A stretch of 64,000 bases of DNA, from NCBI GenBank assembly GCA_958427145.1, contig CAUAAZ010000001.1:1-64000 (forward strand). The letters run 5' to 3'. The translations under genes were made by a program, and so were the position numbers. Source of the stretch: an uncultured Collinsella sp. GTDB lineage: Bacteria; Actinomycetota; Coriobacteriia; Coriobacteriales; Coriobacteriaceae. Of this stretch, positions 32,377 through 41,625 are shown piece after piece; position 1 is the first letter of the stretch, and every line of letters begins with the position of its first letter. Under the pieces are notes generated by a model. It saw only the letters and a list, made by a program, of their open reading frames with translations. It was not told the origin of the DNA and searched no databases.

Positions 32377-35094
32377 ATGGATACTGTCAGCAATTACACC
32401 GAAACGATCGAAAAGACCGTCCGCGACCTTCTCGAGCGTCAGGATGATCTGATTAGGACCGCCTTTACCGACCAGCTTACCGGACTTGGCAACCGCGGCG
32501 GCTTTGCCCGCTCCCTCGAGGAGCTCTGGGAGCAGGACGCCCCCGTTACCATGGCGTTCATCGATATCGACAATCTCAAGCACTGCAACGATGTCTTTGG
32601 CCATGACGAGGGCAACCGCTATATCTTGCAGGTAAGCCTTTATCTCAAGCTGTATATGAAGGTAGACGAGGCGGCATTTCGTCTGGGAGGCGACGAGTTT
32701 GCCATCCTATCTACGATTGCGACCGAGGACGACCTCGCCGAACGTCTGGAACACTGCCGAACGATCCTGCTCAAAAACAACGATTCCGAGATGCCCCACT
32801 CGTTTAGCTACGGAGTGGCACACGCCGACCCCGCCCTGGGCGAAGCCTCCAATCGCATGACACTCGATGCCGACCATCGCATGTACGACTACAAGCTACG
32901 TCATGCCATGCATCTTGATCGACGTAATATCGCGCAAGTCCACACCGACGACTTCGAAATAAGCGACCGTATTTTCGACGCCTTTTCGATGCTCAACGAA
33001 GGCCGTTATTTCTTTATCGAGAACTTGGACAAGGACCGCACCCTTTGGTCGCAAGGTGCCTTGCGCGATCTCGGTCTTCCTTCGGAGCACATAGACAGCT
33101 GCCGCGATTTCTGGAAAACGCGCGTCCATCCCGATGACCTCGAGGCCTACGCCAACGACATCAACCAGATCTTTAACGGCTCCAAACACCGCCGCGTCAT
33201 GCAGTACCGCATGCGCAATGCCGCGGGTGACTACGTTCTCTGCCGTGCTCGCGGGTTTCGCATCGACGGCGACGGAAATGCCCCCTCGCTCTATGTCGGC
33301 GAACTTGTCAACCACTCACTTGCCGAGACCGTCGACGCCGCCACGGGCCTCGGAACACAGCGTATGCTGATCAACGCTATCGATGCCTGCCGCCGCGATC
33401 GTTGCGAGACAGGGCTTATAGCGGTGCGCGTTCGTGGCACGACAAAGCTCAACGAGCTCTACGGGGCCGAGGCTGTCGACAACATGCTTGCCGAATACGC
33501 AGGCCGCATGCTGTCGATCACCCGCGGCAGGAGCCGGGTCTACCGTTCACGAAGCGTCCAGTTCGTCGTGCTCAGCAACGACCTGGACCACGAGGCATTC
33601 GAACAACTGACCCGCCACCTTAAAGAGGCCGTTTTCGCTCCTGTTCAAATCGCAGGCGACACCATTACTCCCGTCTGCCTTGTCGTCCCGGCCTTTTACG
33701 AGCACTTAACCCATCAAGCGACCGCCGTTTTAGGCGAACTCGACCGTCGCCTTCGCACGGCCGGCGGGCTTGTTCCCAACGACAGCCTCCCCATACCCGA
33801 GGCGGAGCGCAAAAGCGCCATCGCCGAACGCATCGACTCGCTCACGGGCCTCTATCGACCCAGCGAGTTCATGCGGCGCGCCAACGCATTTCTCGAAGCA
33901 AGGCGCGACGGCACCTGGTGCATCGCCACGGTCGACATGGGCCACATGCGCCTGTTTAATGAATGGCACGGCCAGGCCGAGGGCGACTGCATGCTCGCCG
34001 ATGTGGGCACGGTCCTCAAGGATATCGAGAATGCCGATATGGGCATCGCAGGGTACTGGGGCCAAGACGACTTTTGCATACTCATCCCCTTTGAGCACAA
34101 CACCGTCCATCAAATCTACAACCGCGTTCGCGAGGCAGTAGCCAGACATGATGACGGCGTAGGTTTTTGGCCGTCCATGGGCGTTTACCCCATCGACTCC
34201 AATGAGGAGATCACCATCGATGCGCAGGCAAAGGCCATGTTTACCAATCGGCGCGCAAAAAACGACTTCAAGGAGCGCATTGCCATTTTCTGTCCTGCGG
34301 AGTACGAGCGCGAAGTCGCGTTCCACCGCACGCTGACCGAATTCCAGTACGCACTTTCAAACGGCCGCATCACGTACTACCTTCAGCCCCAGGTCGATAT
34401 GGAAACCGGCAAGATCATTGGCGCCGAGGCTCTTACACGCTGGATTGACAAGGACGGCTCTCTCATTTCGCCCGCAACGTTTATCCCCGCACTCGAGGAA
34501 AGCGGCTTTGTAGTAACGCTCGACAAGTACATTTGGCAGGGTGTCGCCATATGGCTTCGCGAGCGTCTCGATCGCGGTCTTCGCGTGGTTCCGGTCTCGC
34601 TTAGTGTGTCGCGCGTGGATATCCTTGCCTGCGACGTTGCCGAACATATGGGGGCACTCGCCGCCCAATACAACCTACCGCCCGAGCTCATGCGTATCGA
34701 GATCACCGAGACGGCTTATACGGGAGAATCCGAGGCCGTGGATAAGCTGACCGCAGATCTGCACACCCGCGGCTTCTCGACCTACATGGACGATTTTGGC
34801 ACCGGCCAGTCCACGCTCGCGATGCTCAAGAACGTCAACGCCGACGTCATCAAGCTCGATCGCACGTTTGTGCCCGTTGACGGTGATCGTGGCCGCAGCG
34901 CGCAGATCGTGTCATCGATGCTCGAGATGGCGCAGTCGCTCCATCTGCCCGTTGTAATCGAAGGCATCGAGACAAATGAGCAGGCGAACATGCTGCGCCA
35001 CATGGGCGCCCGCTACGCTCAGGGCTTCCTCTACTACCGCCCCATGCAGGCAAAGGATTTTGAGGCATTGCTCGATGGTGGCAATAACAACTGA
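32377..35094 (+). CDS. Multi-domain GGDEF-PAS-GGDEF-GGDEF-EAL protein
   Basis: The 905-residue cytosolic protein has an intact GGDEF domain (about 29-178, RLGGDEF at 102-108), a PAS domain (about 205-315), a degenerate GGDEF fold (about 318-465, RSRSVQF where GGDEF should be), a second degenerate one (about 486-635, WGQDDF at 561-566) and an EAL domain (about 648-900). The EAL domain keeps EALTR (684-688), ITETA (776-780), DDFGTG (805-810), KLDR (826-829) and EGIET (862-866), so it is probably an active c-di-GMP phosphodiesterase; the first GGDEF is probably an active cyclase. The paralogous gene downstream matches residues 1-465. Confidence 0.92.
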   Translation: MDTVSNYTETIEKTVRDLLERQDDLIRTAFTDQLTGLGNRGGFARSLEELWEQDAPVTMAFIDIDNLKHCNDVFGHDEGNRYILQVSLYLKLYMKVDEAAFRLGGDEFAILSTIATEDDLAERLEHCRTILLKNNDSEMPHSFSYGVAHADPALGEASNRMTLDADHRMYDYKLRHAMHLDRRNIAQVHTDDFEISDRIFDAFSMLNEGRYFFIENLDKDRTLWSQGALRDLGLPSEHIDSCRDFWKTRVHPDDLEAYANDINQIFNGSKHRRVMQYRMRNAAGDYVLCRARGFRIDGDGNAPSLYVGELVNHSLAETVDAATGLGTQRMLINAIDACRRDRCETGLIAVRVRGTTKLNELYGAEAVDNMLAEYAGRMLSITRGRSRVYRSRSVQFVVLSNDLDHEAFEQLTRHLKEAVFAPVQIAGDTITPVCLVVPAFYEHLTHQATAVLGELDRRLRTAGGLVPNDSLPIPEAERKSAIAERIDSLTGLYRPSEFMRRANAFLEARRDGTWCIATVDMGHMRLFNEWHGQAEGDCMLADVGTVLKDIENADMGIAGYWGQDDFCILIPFEHNTVHQIYNRVREAVARHDDGVGFWPSMGVYPIDSNEEITIDAQAKAMFTNRRAKNDFKERIAIFCPAEYEREVAFHRTLTEFQYALSNGRITYYLQPQVDMETGKIIGAEALTRWIDKDGSLISPATFIPALEESGFVVTLDKYIWQGVAIWLRERLDRGLRVVPVSLSVSRVDILACDVAEHMGALAAQYNLPPELMRIEITETAYTGESEAVDKLTADLHTRGFSTYMDDFGTGQSTLAMLKNVNADVIKLDRTFVPVDGDRGRSAQIVSSMLEMAQSLHLPVVIEGIETNEQANMLRHMGARYAQGFLYYRPMQAKDFEALLDGGNNN

Positions 35095-35152
35095 TACGCT
35101 CGTGCGCAAAACGCCACCGTCGAAGGGGGTATTTGTCTCCATTAGCTAACTT

Positions 35153-35183
35153 ATATCCCCAATTCAAACCAAATTGGGGATAT
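35153..35183. terminator. Hairpin between the two GGDEF genes
   Basis: ATATCCCCAATT (35153-35164) pairs perfectly with 35172-35183 around a 7-nt loop. It lacks a T run, so it could be a terminator, attenuator or operator. Confidence 0.55.
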
Positions 35184-35221
35184 GATACAAACCGTTGTTC
35201 CGCCCAAGGAGGTTATCCATC

Positions 35222-35866
35222 ATGAACGAGTCATATCGCCTGGGCGAGCAATCGATTATTACCTATCTTCAGCGACTTGCGAATGGCGTATCGACCGCCG
35301 AACTCGATGTTGCCGCGCTGCCTGCTGAGCTACGCGCTGTTGGCGAGCAACTGCAAAAGACGCATGCCATCCTGCAACAAGAGCGCCAGCTGCTTGAGCG
35401 CAACGCCTATATCGATCCGCTCACCAACTTGGGCAACCGCAACGGATTCGACCGTCACGTCGAGCAACTCTGGCGCAAAGGCGAACCCTTTACCTGCGCC
35501 TATATTGACATCGACCATCTCAAGCATTGCAATGATAGGTTCGGCCACGCCGAAGGCAACCGCTATATTCTGAGCATCTGCCGCACGCTCTCCGAAACCA
35601 TGGAGCACGATGAGATGCTGTTCCGTATCGGTGGAGACGAGTTTGTGCTTATCTCGACCTCCGCAAACGAGACTGAACTCGAGCAGCGCTTGGAGCAGGT
35701 ACGTACCGGACTGATCGAGGCGAGCTCGGGCGGCAAGGCGCCCATGATCGGTAGCTTTAGCTTTGGCTGCTCGCGCGTCAATCCACTTGCCGGCGACACG
35801 CGTCGCCAGATGACGATGGATGCCGATCGCAAGATGTATCGCTATAAGCTTATGCATCGCGTGTAG
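35222..35866 (+). CDS. GGDEF protein, 5' half of a gene interrupted by in-frame UAG
   Basis: The 214-residue product contains a coiled start (about 1-65) and a complete GGDEF domain with RIGGDEF, preceded by AYIDIDHLKHCNDRFGHAEG as in the upstream paralog. It ends at TAG (35864-35866) exactly where the paralog continues into its PAS domain. The frame stays open past the stop for 295 codons encoding that PAS and a degenerate GGDEF domain. AAGGAGGTTATCCATC precedes the ATG at 35222. The truncated product could still make c-di-GMP. Confidence 0.85.
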   Translation: MNESYRLGEQSIITYLQRLANGVSTAELDVAALPAELRAVGEQLQKTHAILQQERQLLERNAYIDPLTNLGNRNGFDRHVEQLWRKGEPFTCAYIDIDHLKHCNDRFGHAEGNRYILSICRTLSETMEHDEMLFRIGGDEFVLISTSANETELEQRLEQVRTGLIEASSGGKAPMIGSFSFGCSRVNPLAGDTRRQMTMDADRKMYRYKLMHRV

Positions 35867-35947
35867 CAGCCGAAAGACAATGACGCGCCGCAGCACCCAA
35901 TTGCCGAGCAGCTTCCGTGCAACGACCGCGTATTCCAAGCGATCTCT

Positions 35948-36751
35948 ATGAGCTCCGAGACGCGCTATCCGTTTATCCTCAATCTCGATACGGGCGAATC
36001 GCAATGGTCGGTTAACGCCGTGCGCGATTTTGACCTGCCCTCCCAGCACCCCTACAACTCACTCGACATGTGGCTCGCCCGCGTTCATCCCGAGGACCGC
36101 AACAATGTGCGCGCCGAGCTCGACATGGTGATAAACGGCACATGGCACTTCCACTACATGCAGTATCGTGTAATGGATGCCACCGGAAAATACGCGCTTT
36201 GCGACTGCACGGGCTACCGCTTGGACGGCACCGATACCGAGCCCAGCATGTATGTGGGCATTATCATCAACCGAAGCTTGGCAGATACGACTGATTCCGT
36301 GACCGGCCTGGGCGATATTCACGCCCTGGTCAACGCCATTGGTGAAATGCGTCGCGTGGCGCGTAAGGCTGGTTTGATCGCCATTAAAATCGACGATATC
36401 GCCGAGGTCAATGCCCGCTTTGGCTTTGATGCGGGCGACCGCGTTTTGGCAGAAAGCGCCGCCTGCCTCATGGAATGCTCGCGCGGCAAGGGTCGCCTGT
36501 TCCGCTCGACGGGGCCGACATTCGTGGCACTTTTCGACGACTTTGATCCCGAAGAGACCGACTCGATCGCAGACGAAATCGAGCGGTTCCTGGGTTCCCC
36601 CGTGCTCATCGGCTCGCTTGAATATCAGCCACCCATTCGTGTAGCGACGCTTCATCTGGACGTTGTCGATCGACAACCCGTTTCCATTTTGAACGAGCTC
36701 AAAGCGTTGCTCGGGAAAGCCGTGCAGGTGCCAGGTACCAAACTGGATTAG
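35948..36751 (+). CDS. PAS plus degenerate GGDEF, 3' half of the interrupted gene
   Basis: From the ATG at 35948, 267 residues encode a PAS domain (RVHPEDRNNVRAELDMVING, about 45-64) and a GGDEF-like fold lacking the motif (FRSTGPTF). The frame is continuous with the preceding GGDEF gene: 27 codons after the UAG are open, and they align with the paralog (DRVFQAISM here against DRIFDAFSM there). No ribosome-binding site precedes 35948, so independent expression is doubtful. Either the gene is a nonsense-mutated pseudogene (CAG to TAG would suffice) or the UAG is read through. Confidence 0.7.
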   Translation: MSSETRYPFILNLDTGESQWSVNAVRDFDLPSQHPYNSLDMWLARVHPEDRNNVRAELDMVINGTWHFHYMQYRVMDATGKYALCDCTGYRLDGTDTEPSMYVGIIINRSLADTTDSVTGLGDIHALVNAIGEMRRVARKAGLIAIKIDDIAEVNARFGFDAGDRVLAESAACLMECSRGKGRLFRSTGPTFVALFDDFDPEETDSIADEIERFLGSPVLIGSLEYQPPIRVATLHLDVVDRQPVSILNELKALLGKAVQVPGTKLD

Positions 36752-36825
36752 CACCGCGCCCGCGCCGCCTCCCCCATCGTGCGATAATCCTCTGCAGAAG
36801 TCACCAAAAGCAGAGGGAGTTTGTG

Positions 36826-37449
36826 ATGAAGGTTCTTTTGGTCAATGGCAGCCCCAAGGCAAACGGCAACACCGCCCGTGCACTCGCCGAGGTCGCCGAG
36901 CAGCTCAATGCAGAAGGCATTGATACCGAGGTGTTTCAGCTGGGCGCCAAGCCCATTCGCGATTGCATCGGTTGCGGCCAGTGCGGCAAGCTTGGCGGTC
37001 GCTGCACCTTTGACGACGACGTGGTGAACGAGCTGATCGCTGCCGCCGAGCAGGCAGATGGCTTTGTCTTTGGCTCGCCCGTCTACTATGCGCACCCCAG
37101 CGGCCGCATCCTTTCGGCCCTCGATCGCGCCTTCTATGCAGGCGGGCATGCCTTTGAGCACAAACCCGGCGCCGCGGTCGCCGTTGCCCGTCGCGGCGGT
37201 ACGTCGACCACCTTCGATGTGCTCAATAAGTACTTCACCATCAACCAGATGCCCGTGGTTGCCTCCACGTACTGGAACAACGTGTTTGGTCGCGTGCCCG
37301 GCGACGCCAATGGGGACGCCGAGGGCCTTGCCACCATGCGCAACATCGGCAAAAACATGGCCTGGCTCCTTCGCTGTATCGAGGCAGGACAGGCCGCCGG
37401 CATCAACGCACCCGAGGCAGATCGAGCAACGACCAACTTCATTCGATAA
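36826..37449 (+). CDS. NADPH-dependent FMN reductase / flavodoxin-fold oxidoreductase
   Basis: The 207-residue protein opens MKVLLVNGSPKANGNTARAL, the FMN phosphate-binding loop of the YwqN/flavodoxin-like family, and has a cysteine cluster CIGCGQCGKLGGRC, plus GFVFGSPVYYAHPSGR for the flavin ring. It probably reduces quinones, iron or disulfides in the cytosol. Start ATG 36826 follows AGAGGGAGTTTGTG; a GTG at 36823 is also possible. Confidence 0.88.
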   Translation: MKVLLVNGSPKANGNTARALAEVAEQLNAEGIDTEVFQLGAKPIRDCIGCGQCGKLGGRCTFDDDVVNELIAAAEQADGFVFGSPVYYAHPSGRILSALDRAFYAGGHAFEHKPGAAVAVARRGGTSTTFDVLNKYFTINQMPVVASTYWNNVFGRVPGDANGDAEGLATMRNIGKNMAWLLRCIEAGQAAGINAPEADRATTNFIR

Positions 37450-37496
37450 GTCCAACGGTGGTCACTTCGACGCTCGTTAGAACGGTGGAACATACT

Positions 37497-37838
37497 ATGA
37501 ACGTGCAAATCTTCGGCACCAAAAAGTCCTTCGATACCAAGAAGGCACAGCGTTATTTTAAGGAGCGCCGCATTAAGGTGCAGTTTATTGACCTTAAGGA
37601 AAAGGAGATGAGCAAGGGCGAGCTCACGAGCGTGATGCAGGCGGTCGGCGGCATCGACAAGCTGCTTAACCCCAAGGCCAAGGACGAGGAGACGCTCGCA
37701 CTCATTCAGCACCTTACCCCCAGTCAGCGCTTCGATAAACTGCTCGAGAACCAGCAGGTTCTAGCCGAGCCCATCGTGCGCAACGGCAAAAAGGCCACCG
37801 TCGGTTATTGCCCCGATGTATGGGGAGCCTGGGAGTAG
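37497..37838 (+). CDS. ArsC/Spx-family thioredoxin-fold protein without redox cysteine
   Basis: The 113-residue protein has the ArsC fold pattern: MNVQIFGTKKSFDTKKAQRY, VQFIDLKEKEMSKGEL, and AEPIVRNGKKATVGYCPDVW. The active-site cysteine of arsenate reductases or Spx (CxxC or C-x5-R after strand 1) is replaced by KKSFDT, and the only Cys is near the C-terminus. Arsenate reduction is therefore unlikely; a stress-linked partner protein of unknown function is more plausible. The frame is open upstream, but 37497 is the natural start. Confidence 0.8.
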   Translation: MNVQIFGTKKSFDTKKAQRYFKERRIKVQFIDLKEKEMSKGELTSVMQAVGGIDKLLNPKAKDEETLALIQHLTPSQRFDKLLENQQVLAEPIVRNGKKATVGYCPDVWGAWE

Positions 37839-37924
37839 CTTGTGTTATTTGCCGGCGCGTGGGTATAAGAGCAGGCGTTTGGCATAAGATTCAACTGTAA
37901 GCCATGTCTAACAAAGGAGGGCAC

Positions 37925-39055
37925 ATGCCCAACAAACCCGTGAAGATCATCATGCTTACCGGATACCTCGGTGCCGGCAAGACTACGCTGCTCAACCACA
38001 TCCTCGCTAACGACGGCGGTATCCGCGCCGCCGTGATCGTTAACGATATCGGCGAGATCAACGTCGATGCCAGCCTTATCGCCGACGGCGGCCTTTCCGA
38101 GACCGACGACCTCATCCCGCTCACCAACGGCTGCATCTGCTGTACGCTTTCGGATGACCTGGCCAACCAGCTGCAGGGCATCGCCGATTCGGGCAAGTTC
38201 GACTACATCATCATCGAGGCCTCGGGTATTTGTGAGCCTATCCCCATCGCCTATACCATCTCGAGCTTCTGCGACGAGGCCAAGGTGGGCGGCGAGCCCA
38301 AGCTCGCTCTCGACAACATCGTGGCCGTGGTCGACTGTGCCCGCATGTACGACGAGTTCAACGGCGGTCGCGACCTGCTGGCCGAGGATATCGACGAGGA
38401 CGACATCGAGAGCCTGCTCATCCAGCAGATCGAGTTCTGCTCCACGCTGATCCTCAACAAGACCGATACCGTGAGCCCTGAGCAGATCGCTGAGCTCAAG
38501 GCCATCGTGCGCAGCCTGCAGAAAGACGCCGTGATCGTCGAGGCCCAAAACGGCGAGGTCCCCATGGAGGAGCTGCTCGATACCGACCGCTTCGACTTTA
38601 TGCGCGCCTACAACTCCGCCGCTTGGATCGAGGCCATGGAGCATCCCGAGGAGCACGACGACCCCGAGGTACTCGAGTACGACATCGAGACCTTTGTGTA
38701 CTCGCGCCGCAAGCCGTTTGACCTGCAGAAGTTCACCGATTTTGTTGAGCAGGAGTGGCCCGACGAGGTCATCCGCGTCAAGGGTCCGCTGTGGCAGACC
38801 GGCGATCCGGACATGTGCTACATGTTTGAGCAGGCCGGCCACCAGATGCGCCTGATGGAGAACGGCCTGTTTGTCGACTCTGCGCCCGAGGGCGAGAAGC
38901 AGAAGATCATCGACGAGAACCCCGAGATCATGCAGATTTGGGACGACGAGACGGGCGACCGCATGACGAGCCTGTGCATCATCGGCCGTCACATGGACAA
39001 GGATGCGCTCATCGCCTCCCTCGATGCCTGCCTGACCGACTGGCACCGCGCCTAG
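37925..39055 (+). CDS. COG0523 (CobW-like) G3E GTPase
   Basis: The 376-residue protein has Walker A GYLGAGKTT (13-21), the CxCC metal motif NGCICC (68-73), and NKTD for guanine specificity. COG0523 GTPases insert or deliver metals such as zinc or cobalt to client proteins. ATG 37925 lies behind AAAGGAGGGCAC; the ATG at 37904 would put that ribosome-binding site inside the coding region. The C-terminal CobW domain (about 225-376) carries an acidic linker EHPEEHDDPEV. No Zur box was recognised upstream, so which metal is unknown. Confidence 0.9.
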   Translation: MPNKPVKIIMLTGYLGAGKTTLLNHILANDGGIRAAVIVNDIGEINVDASLIADGGLSETDDLIPLTNGCICCTLSDDLANQLQGIADSGKFDYIIIEASGICEPIPIAYTISSFCDEAKVGGEPKLALDNIVAVVDCARMYDEFNGGRDLLAEDIDEDDIESLLIQQIEFCSTLILNKTDTVSPEQIAELKAIVRSLQKDAVIVEAQNGEVPMEELLDTDRFDFMRAYNSAAWIEAMEHPEEHDDPEVLEYDIETFVYSRRKPFDLQKFTDFVEQEWPDEVIRVKGPLWQTGDPDMCYMFEQAGHQMRLMENGLFVDSAPEGEKQKIIDENPEIMQIWDDETGDRMTSLCIIGRHMDKDALIASLDACLTDWHRA

Positions 39056-39094
39056 GTTTATCCAAGCGGGCATTTTTCCGCCTACGTAACCGCC

Positions 39095-39133
39095 AACCAC
39101 CACGAAGGTGCACTGTCCTTCGTGGTGGTTTTT
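39095..39133 (+). terminator. Terminator after the COG0523 GTPase
   Basis: AACCACCACGAAGG (39095-39108) pairs with CCTTCGTGGTGGTT (39117-39130) followed by TTT. Confidence 0.9.
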
Positions 39134-39154
39134 CGTTCTAAGTCAAGGAGATTC

Positions 39155-39754
39155 ATGTTCAACATTGTGCTGTATGCGCCCGAGATTCCGGCCAATACGG
39201 GCAATATCGGCCGTACCTGCGTGGTCACCGGCGCCCGCCTGCATCTGGTGGAGCCGCTGGGCTTTTCGCTCGACGACAAGACGGTACGTCGCGCCGGCCT
39301 GGGCTACTGGCAAAACTTGGATGTGACGACCTATGCCGGCTGGGAGGATTTCCTTGCGCGCAACGGCCTCTCCCCCGCCGATGGCCGCCTGCATCTGCTG
39401 ACCAAAAAGGCACGCCGCACCTATGCGCAAAGCACCTACCGCGACGGTGACTATTTGGTCTTTGGCAGCGAGAGCTCGGGCATTCCCGAGGAGCTACTCG
39501 CTGCAGCGCCCACGTGCTGCGAGCGCATCCCGATGCTGCGCGATTGCGACTCACTCGATAACGCCGAGGCTTGGGAAGCCCACGAGGAATCGCTGGGGCA
39601 TACCGAGGACAGCCACGAAGCCATCCTTCAGCAGGATATCTGCGGTAACTTCGTCAACCTGGACGACTACCGCATCAGCGCCCTCAACCTCTCCAACAGC
39701 GCCGCCATCGTCCTCTACGAAGCCCTGCGCCAAACAGGCTTTGCCGGCATGTAA
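39155..39754 (+). CDS. trmL: tRNA (cytidine/uridine(34)-2'-O)-methyltransferase
   Basis: The 199-residue SPOUT enzyme begins MFNIVLYAPEIPANTGNIGR, diagnostic of TrmL. The knot motifs FGSESSGIPEEL and ALNLSNSAAIVLYEALRQ are intact. It methylates the wobble ribose of leucine tRNAs using S-adenosylmethionine. There is an insertion between knot strands (about 146-170, with EAWEAHEESLG) compared with typical 155-165-residue proteins. ATG 39155 follows CAAGGAGATTC. It ends before a bidirectional hairpin that marks the border of the accessory block. Confidence 0.93.
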   Translation: MFNIVLYAPEIPANTGNIGRTCVVTGARLHLVEPLGFSLDDKTVRRAGLGYWQNLDVTTYAGWEDFLARNGLSPADGRLHLLTKKARRTYAQSTYRDGDYLVFGSESSGIPEELLAAAPTCCERIPMLRDCDSLDNAEAWEAHEESLGHTEDSHEAILQQDICGNFVNLDDYRISALNLSNSAAIVLYEALRQTGFAGM

Positions 39755-39828
39755 AACCTGCCATTAGGGGACGGGTAGAAATGGTAGACTTTCAAACTCT
39801 CTAGTCCTCGACAAAATGGTTTTGACAT

Positions 39829-39865
39829 CAAATGCGGCAAAGGGACAGACCCTTTGCCGCATTTG
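39829..39865. terminator. Perfect bidirectional hairpin of the GTCCC family
   Basis: CAAATGCGGCAAAGGG (39829-39844) pairs with 39850-39865 around a 5-nt loop; the minus strand reads GTCTGTCCCTTTG. It separates trmL from the convergent unknown gene. Confidence 0.8.
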
Positions 39866-39882
39866 GCTGCTGACAATTCACG

Positions 39883-40944
39883 TCAGAATTCAACTTCAAA
39901 TACAAACGACTGCCGAAGTTCTCGCTTAGCTTGGCTTGTCAGGCTCGAATTCGCCCTTATGTTCAGCTTGCTGCATGCCTCATCGATAGCCATAGCAAGC
40001 GATACGGACATGGTCATGGTCGTCTCGCTTTTCAATTCAACCCGATAACTCTTCGCCTTGTTTTTATCCTCTCCACCGCATCTCGTTTCGATTAACAAGA
40101 GAATGTCAGAGTCATGGGCATACCAATGGAGTTCAGGGCGCTGTGGAACCATGTCTCCCTCGAATTCCTGTGTAAACAGGATTTTCTTCTCATTTCTCGT
40201 TAAATCGCTCAAAGAGCCGTTGATTCGAGCCGAGCCCTTCTTTCCCGCTTTGGCATTCCCCTTAACCTGGTGGCCTCTCCGAGTTTCCTCGTACTCCGTC
40301 ACCTCCGACTTGCAGCGCTTCGCGCCAAGCATGAACGCAATCCGTCTCAACTCGGCCATCTTGTCTTGTTGCATGGTTGCGAAATAGGAGTCTAGATCAA
40401 CAAAGCGAGACCGATCAAAAGCATCTATGTAATATGTGGAATAAAGAGATGGTTTAGGGTAGAAAGACAGCTCGCTATCCCCAATTGCCTCGCGGTACAA
40501 ATTGAAAATCTGCGTGCCCTTAACAGTATCCAACCAACCAATAGCATCCCTACAGACATCGATGCCCCGACGCTCATTTCCGTCAACAATTCGAATCATG
40601 TTCGGCAAATGGAATGAAGGGCTCTGATAGATCTCTTTGGTTACAGGCCTGTACCTATTGAGCTGTTGCTGGTATGCCCAATCGTTGACGGCGTCACCAA
40701 TATCCGCAGCAGCACCTGCCGCACCATCGGCCGCATCAGCAATAGCCGCCAAGGCGTCATCGACCATCGGAGTTGCAGCACGCATTGCACCATCGGCAAC
40801 TTTCTGTACGGTTGCAACCGCGCCCGCCATCGCGCTTCCGGCGCCATCAACCAACCCGGCAGCGGCCTTACGGATATCAAAACTCTGCTTATGTCGCGAC
40901 AGCTCCTCCCTTTCGACAACAGCTAGATCGTCTTTATCCTCCAT
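39883..40944 (-). CDS. Unknown protein with alanine-rich amphipathic N-terminus
   Basis: The 353-residue protein is not recognised. After a charged start, residues about 26-85 are Ala/Gly/Asp-rich and repetitive (GLVDGAGSAMAGAVATVQKV, then AAIADAADGAAGAAADIGDA), which may form amphipathic helices. The rest is mixed alpha/beta with a basic stretch KGNAKAGKKGSARINGS near 230. No signal peptide or catalytic motif was seen. It lies 9 bp after the DUF4230 gene and is the last gene of a three-gene minus-strand cassette. The block is visibly AT-richer than its neighbours. Confidence 0.6.
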   Translation of the reverse strand: MEDKDDLAVVEREELSRHKQSFDIRKAAAGLVDGAGSAMAGAVATVQKVADGAMRAATPMVDDALAAIADAADGAAGAAADIGDAVNDWAYQQQLNRYRPVTKEIYQSPSFHLPNMIRIVDGNERRGIDVCRDAIGWLDTVKGTQIFNLYREAIGDSELSFYPKPSLYSTYYIDAFDRSRFVDLDSYFATMQQDKMAELRRIAFMLGAKRCKSEVTEYEETRRGHQVKGNAKAGKKGSARINGSLSDLTRNEKKILFTQEFEGDMVPQRPELHWYAHDSDILLLIETRCGGEDKNKAKSYRVELKSETTMTMSVSLAMAIDEACSKLNIRANSSLTSQAKRELRQSFVFEVEF

Positions 40945-40953
40945 AGTGACCTC

Positions 40954-41625
40954 CTATTTCCGATAGTCGAAATCAACCGTATATTCATCGCCAAATGCCG
41001 AGTTGAACATCGCACGGATATTTGCTTCGGCGTTCACTCGAGCCTCTTCGAGCAGCTTGCCATCCTTGATGGCCTCGCTTTCACTCCGCTCCTTGCACTG
41101 CGCTTCAAACGCCGTGACGTCTTTGACCTCAATGGGATTGAGGATGTTGTTGCGTTCCTCGAGAGCACCCGACTTATTCATATCCGGCGTGTTCGAGATT
41201 ACATAAGGCTCATCCATCGTAATGGTCAGCTTTTTCTTGTTTGTATGTATCTCTGCCGTCTCGAGATTCACACCCGCCTTAATGGTTCCCACATAGCGGT
41301 ACCAAAAGCTGTTTTCCGTAAACGGGATATCAAACCAATCGAAGAACCTCTTGGTATCCGTCACCTTATCGACAATCGCATAGTTCTGCGATGCAGAAAC
41401 CATCTCGTTCTGGGAAGCGATGCGTTCAAACACGACCGACGGGGAAAGCGTATTGGGGGTCGTTTCTTTCGCGCCCGCAGCTTTGCCGTTATTAAAGATG
41501 GTAATGAAAAGTACAGCCACAATCACTCCACCAAGCGCCAGGCCCGCAAAGAAGACCTTAGGCTTTGTCAGGATTCTCCCGAGTTTCGCTTTCAGCGCCC
41601 CCATGCCTTCCTCTATCTCATCCAT
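40954..41625 (-). CDS. DUF4230 membrane-anchored protein
   Basis: The 223-residue protein has one N-terminal transmembrane segment (about 25-44, VFFAGLALGGVIVAVLFITI) followed by an extracytoplasmic domain matching DUF4230 (YVGTIKAGVNLETAEIHTNK and the following beta-rich part; LLEEARVNAEANIRAMFNSA at the end). The function of DUF4230 is not known. The next gene starts 9 bp downstream, and a lipoprotein gene lies 214 bp upstream in the same direction, suggesting a cell-envelope unit. Confidence 0.72.
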   Translation of the reverse strand: MDEIEEGMGALKAKLGRILTKPKVFFAGLALGGVIVAVLFITIFNNGKAAGAKETTPNTLSPSVVFERIASQNEMVSASQNYAIVDKVTDTKRFFDWFDIPFTENSFWYRYVGTIKAGVNLETAEIHTNKKKLTITMDEPYVISNTPDMNKSGALEERNNILNPIEVKDVTAFEAQCKERSESEAIKDGKLLEEARVNAEANIRAMFNSAFGDEYTVDFDYRK

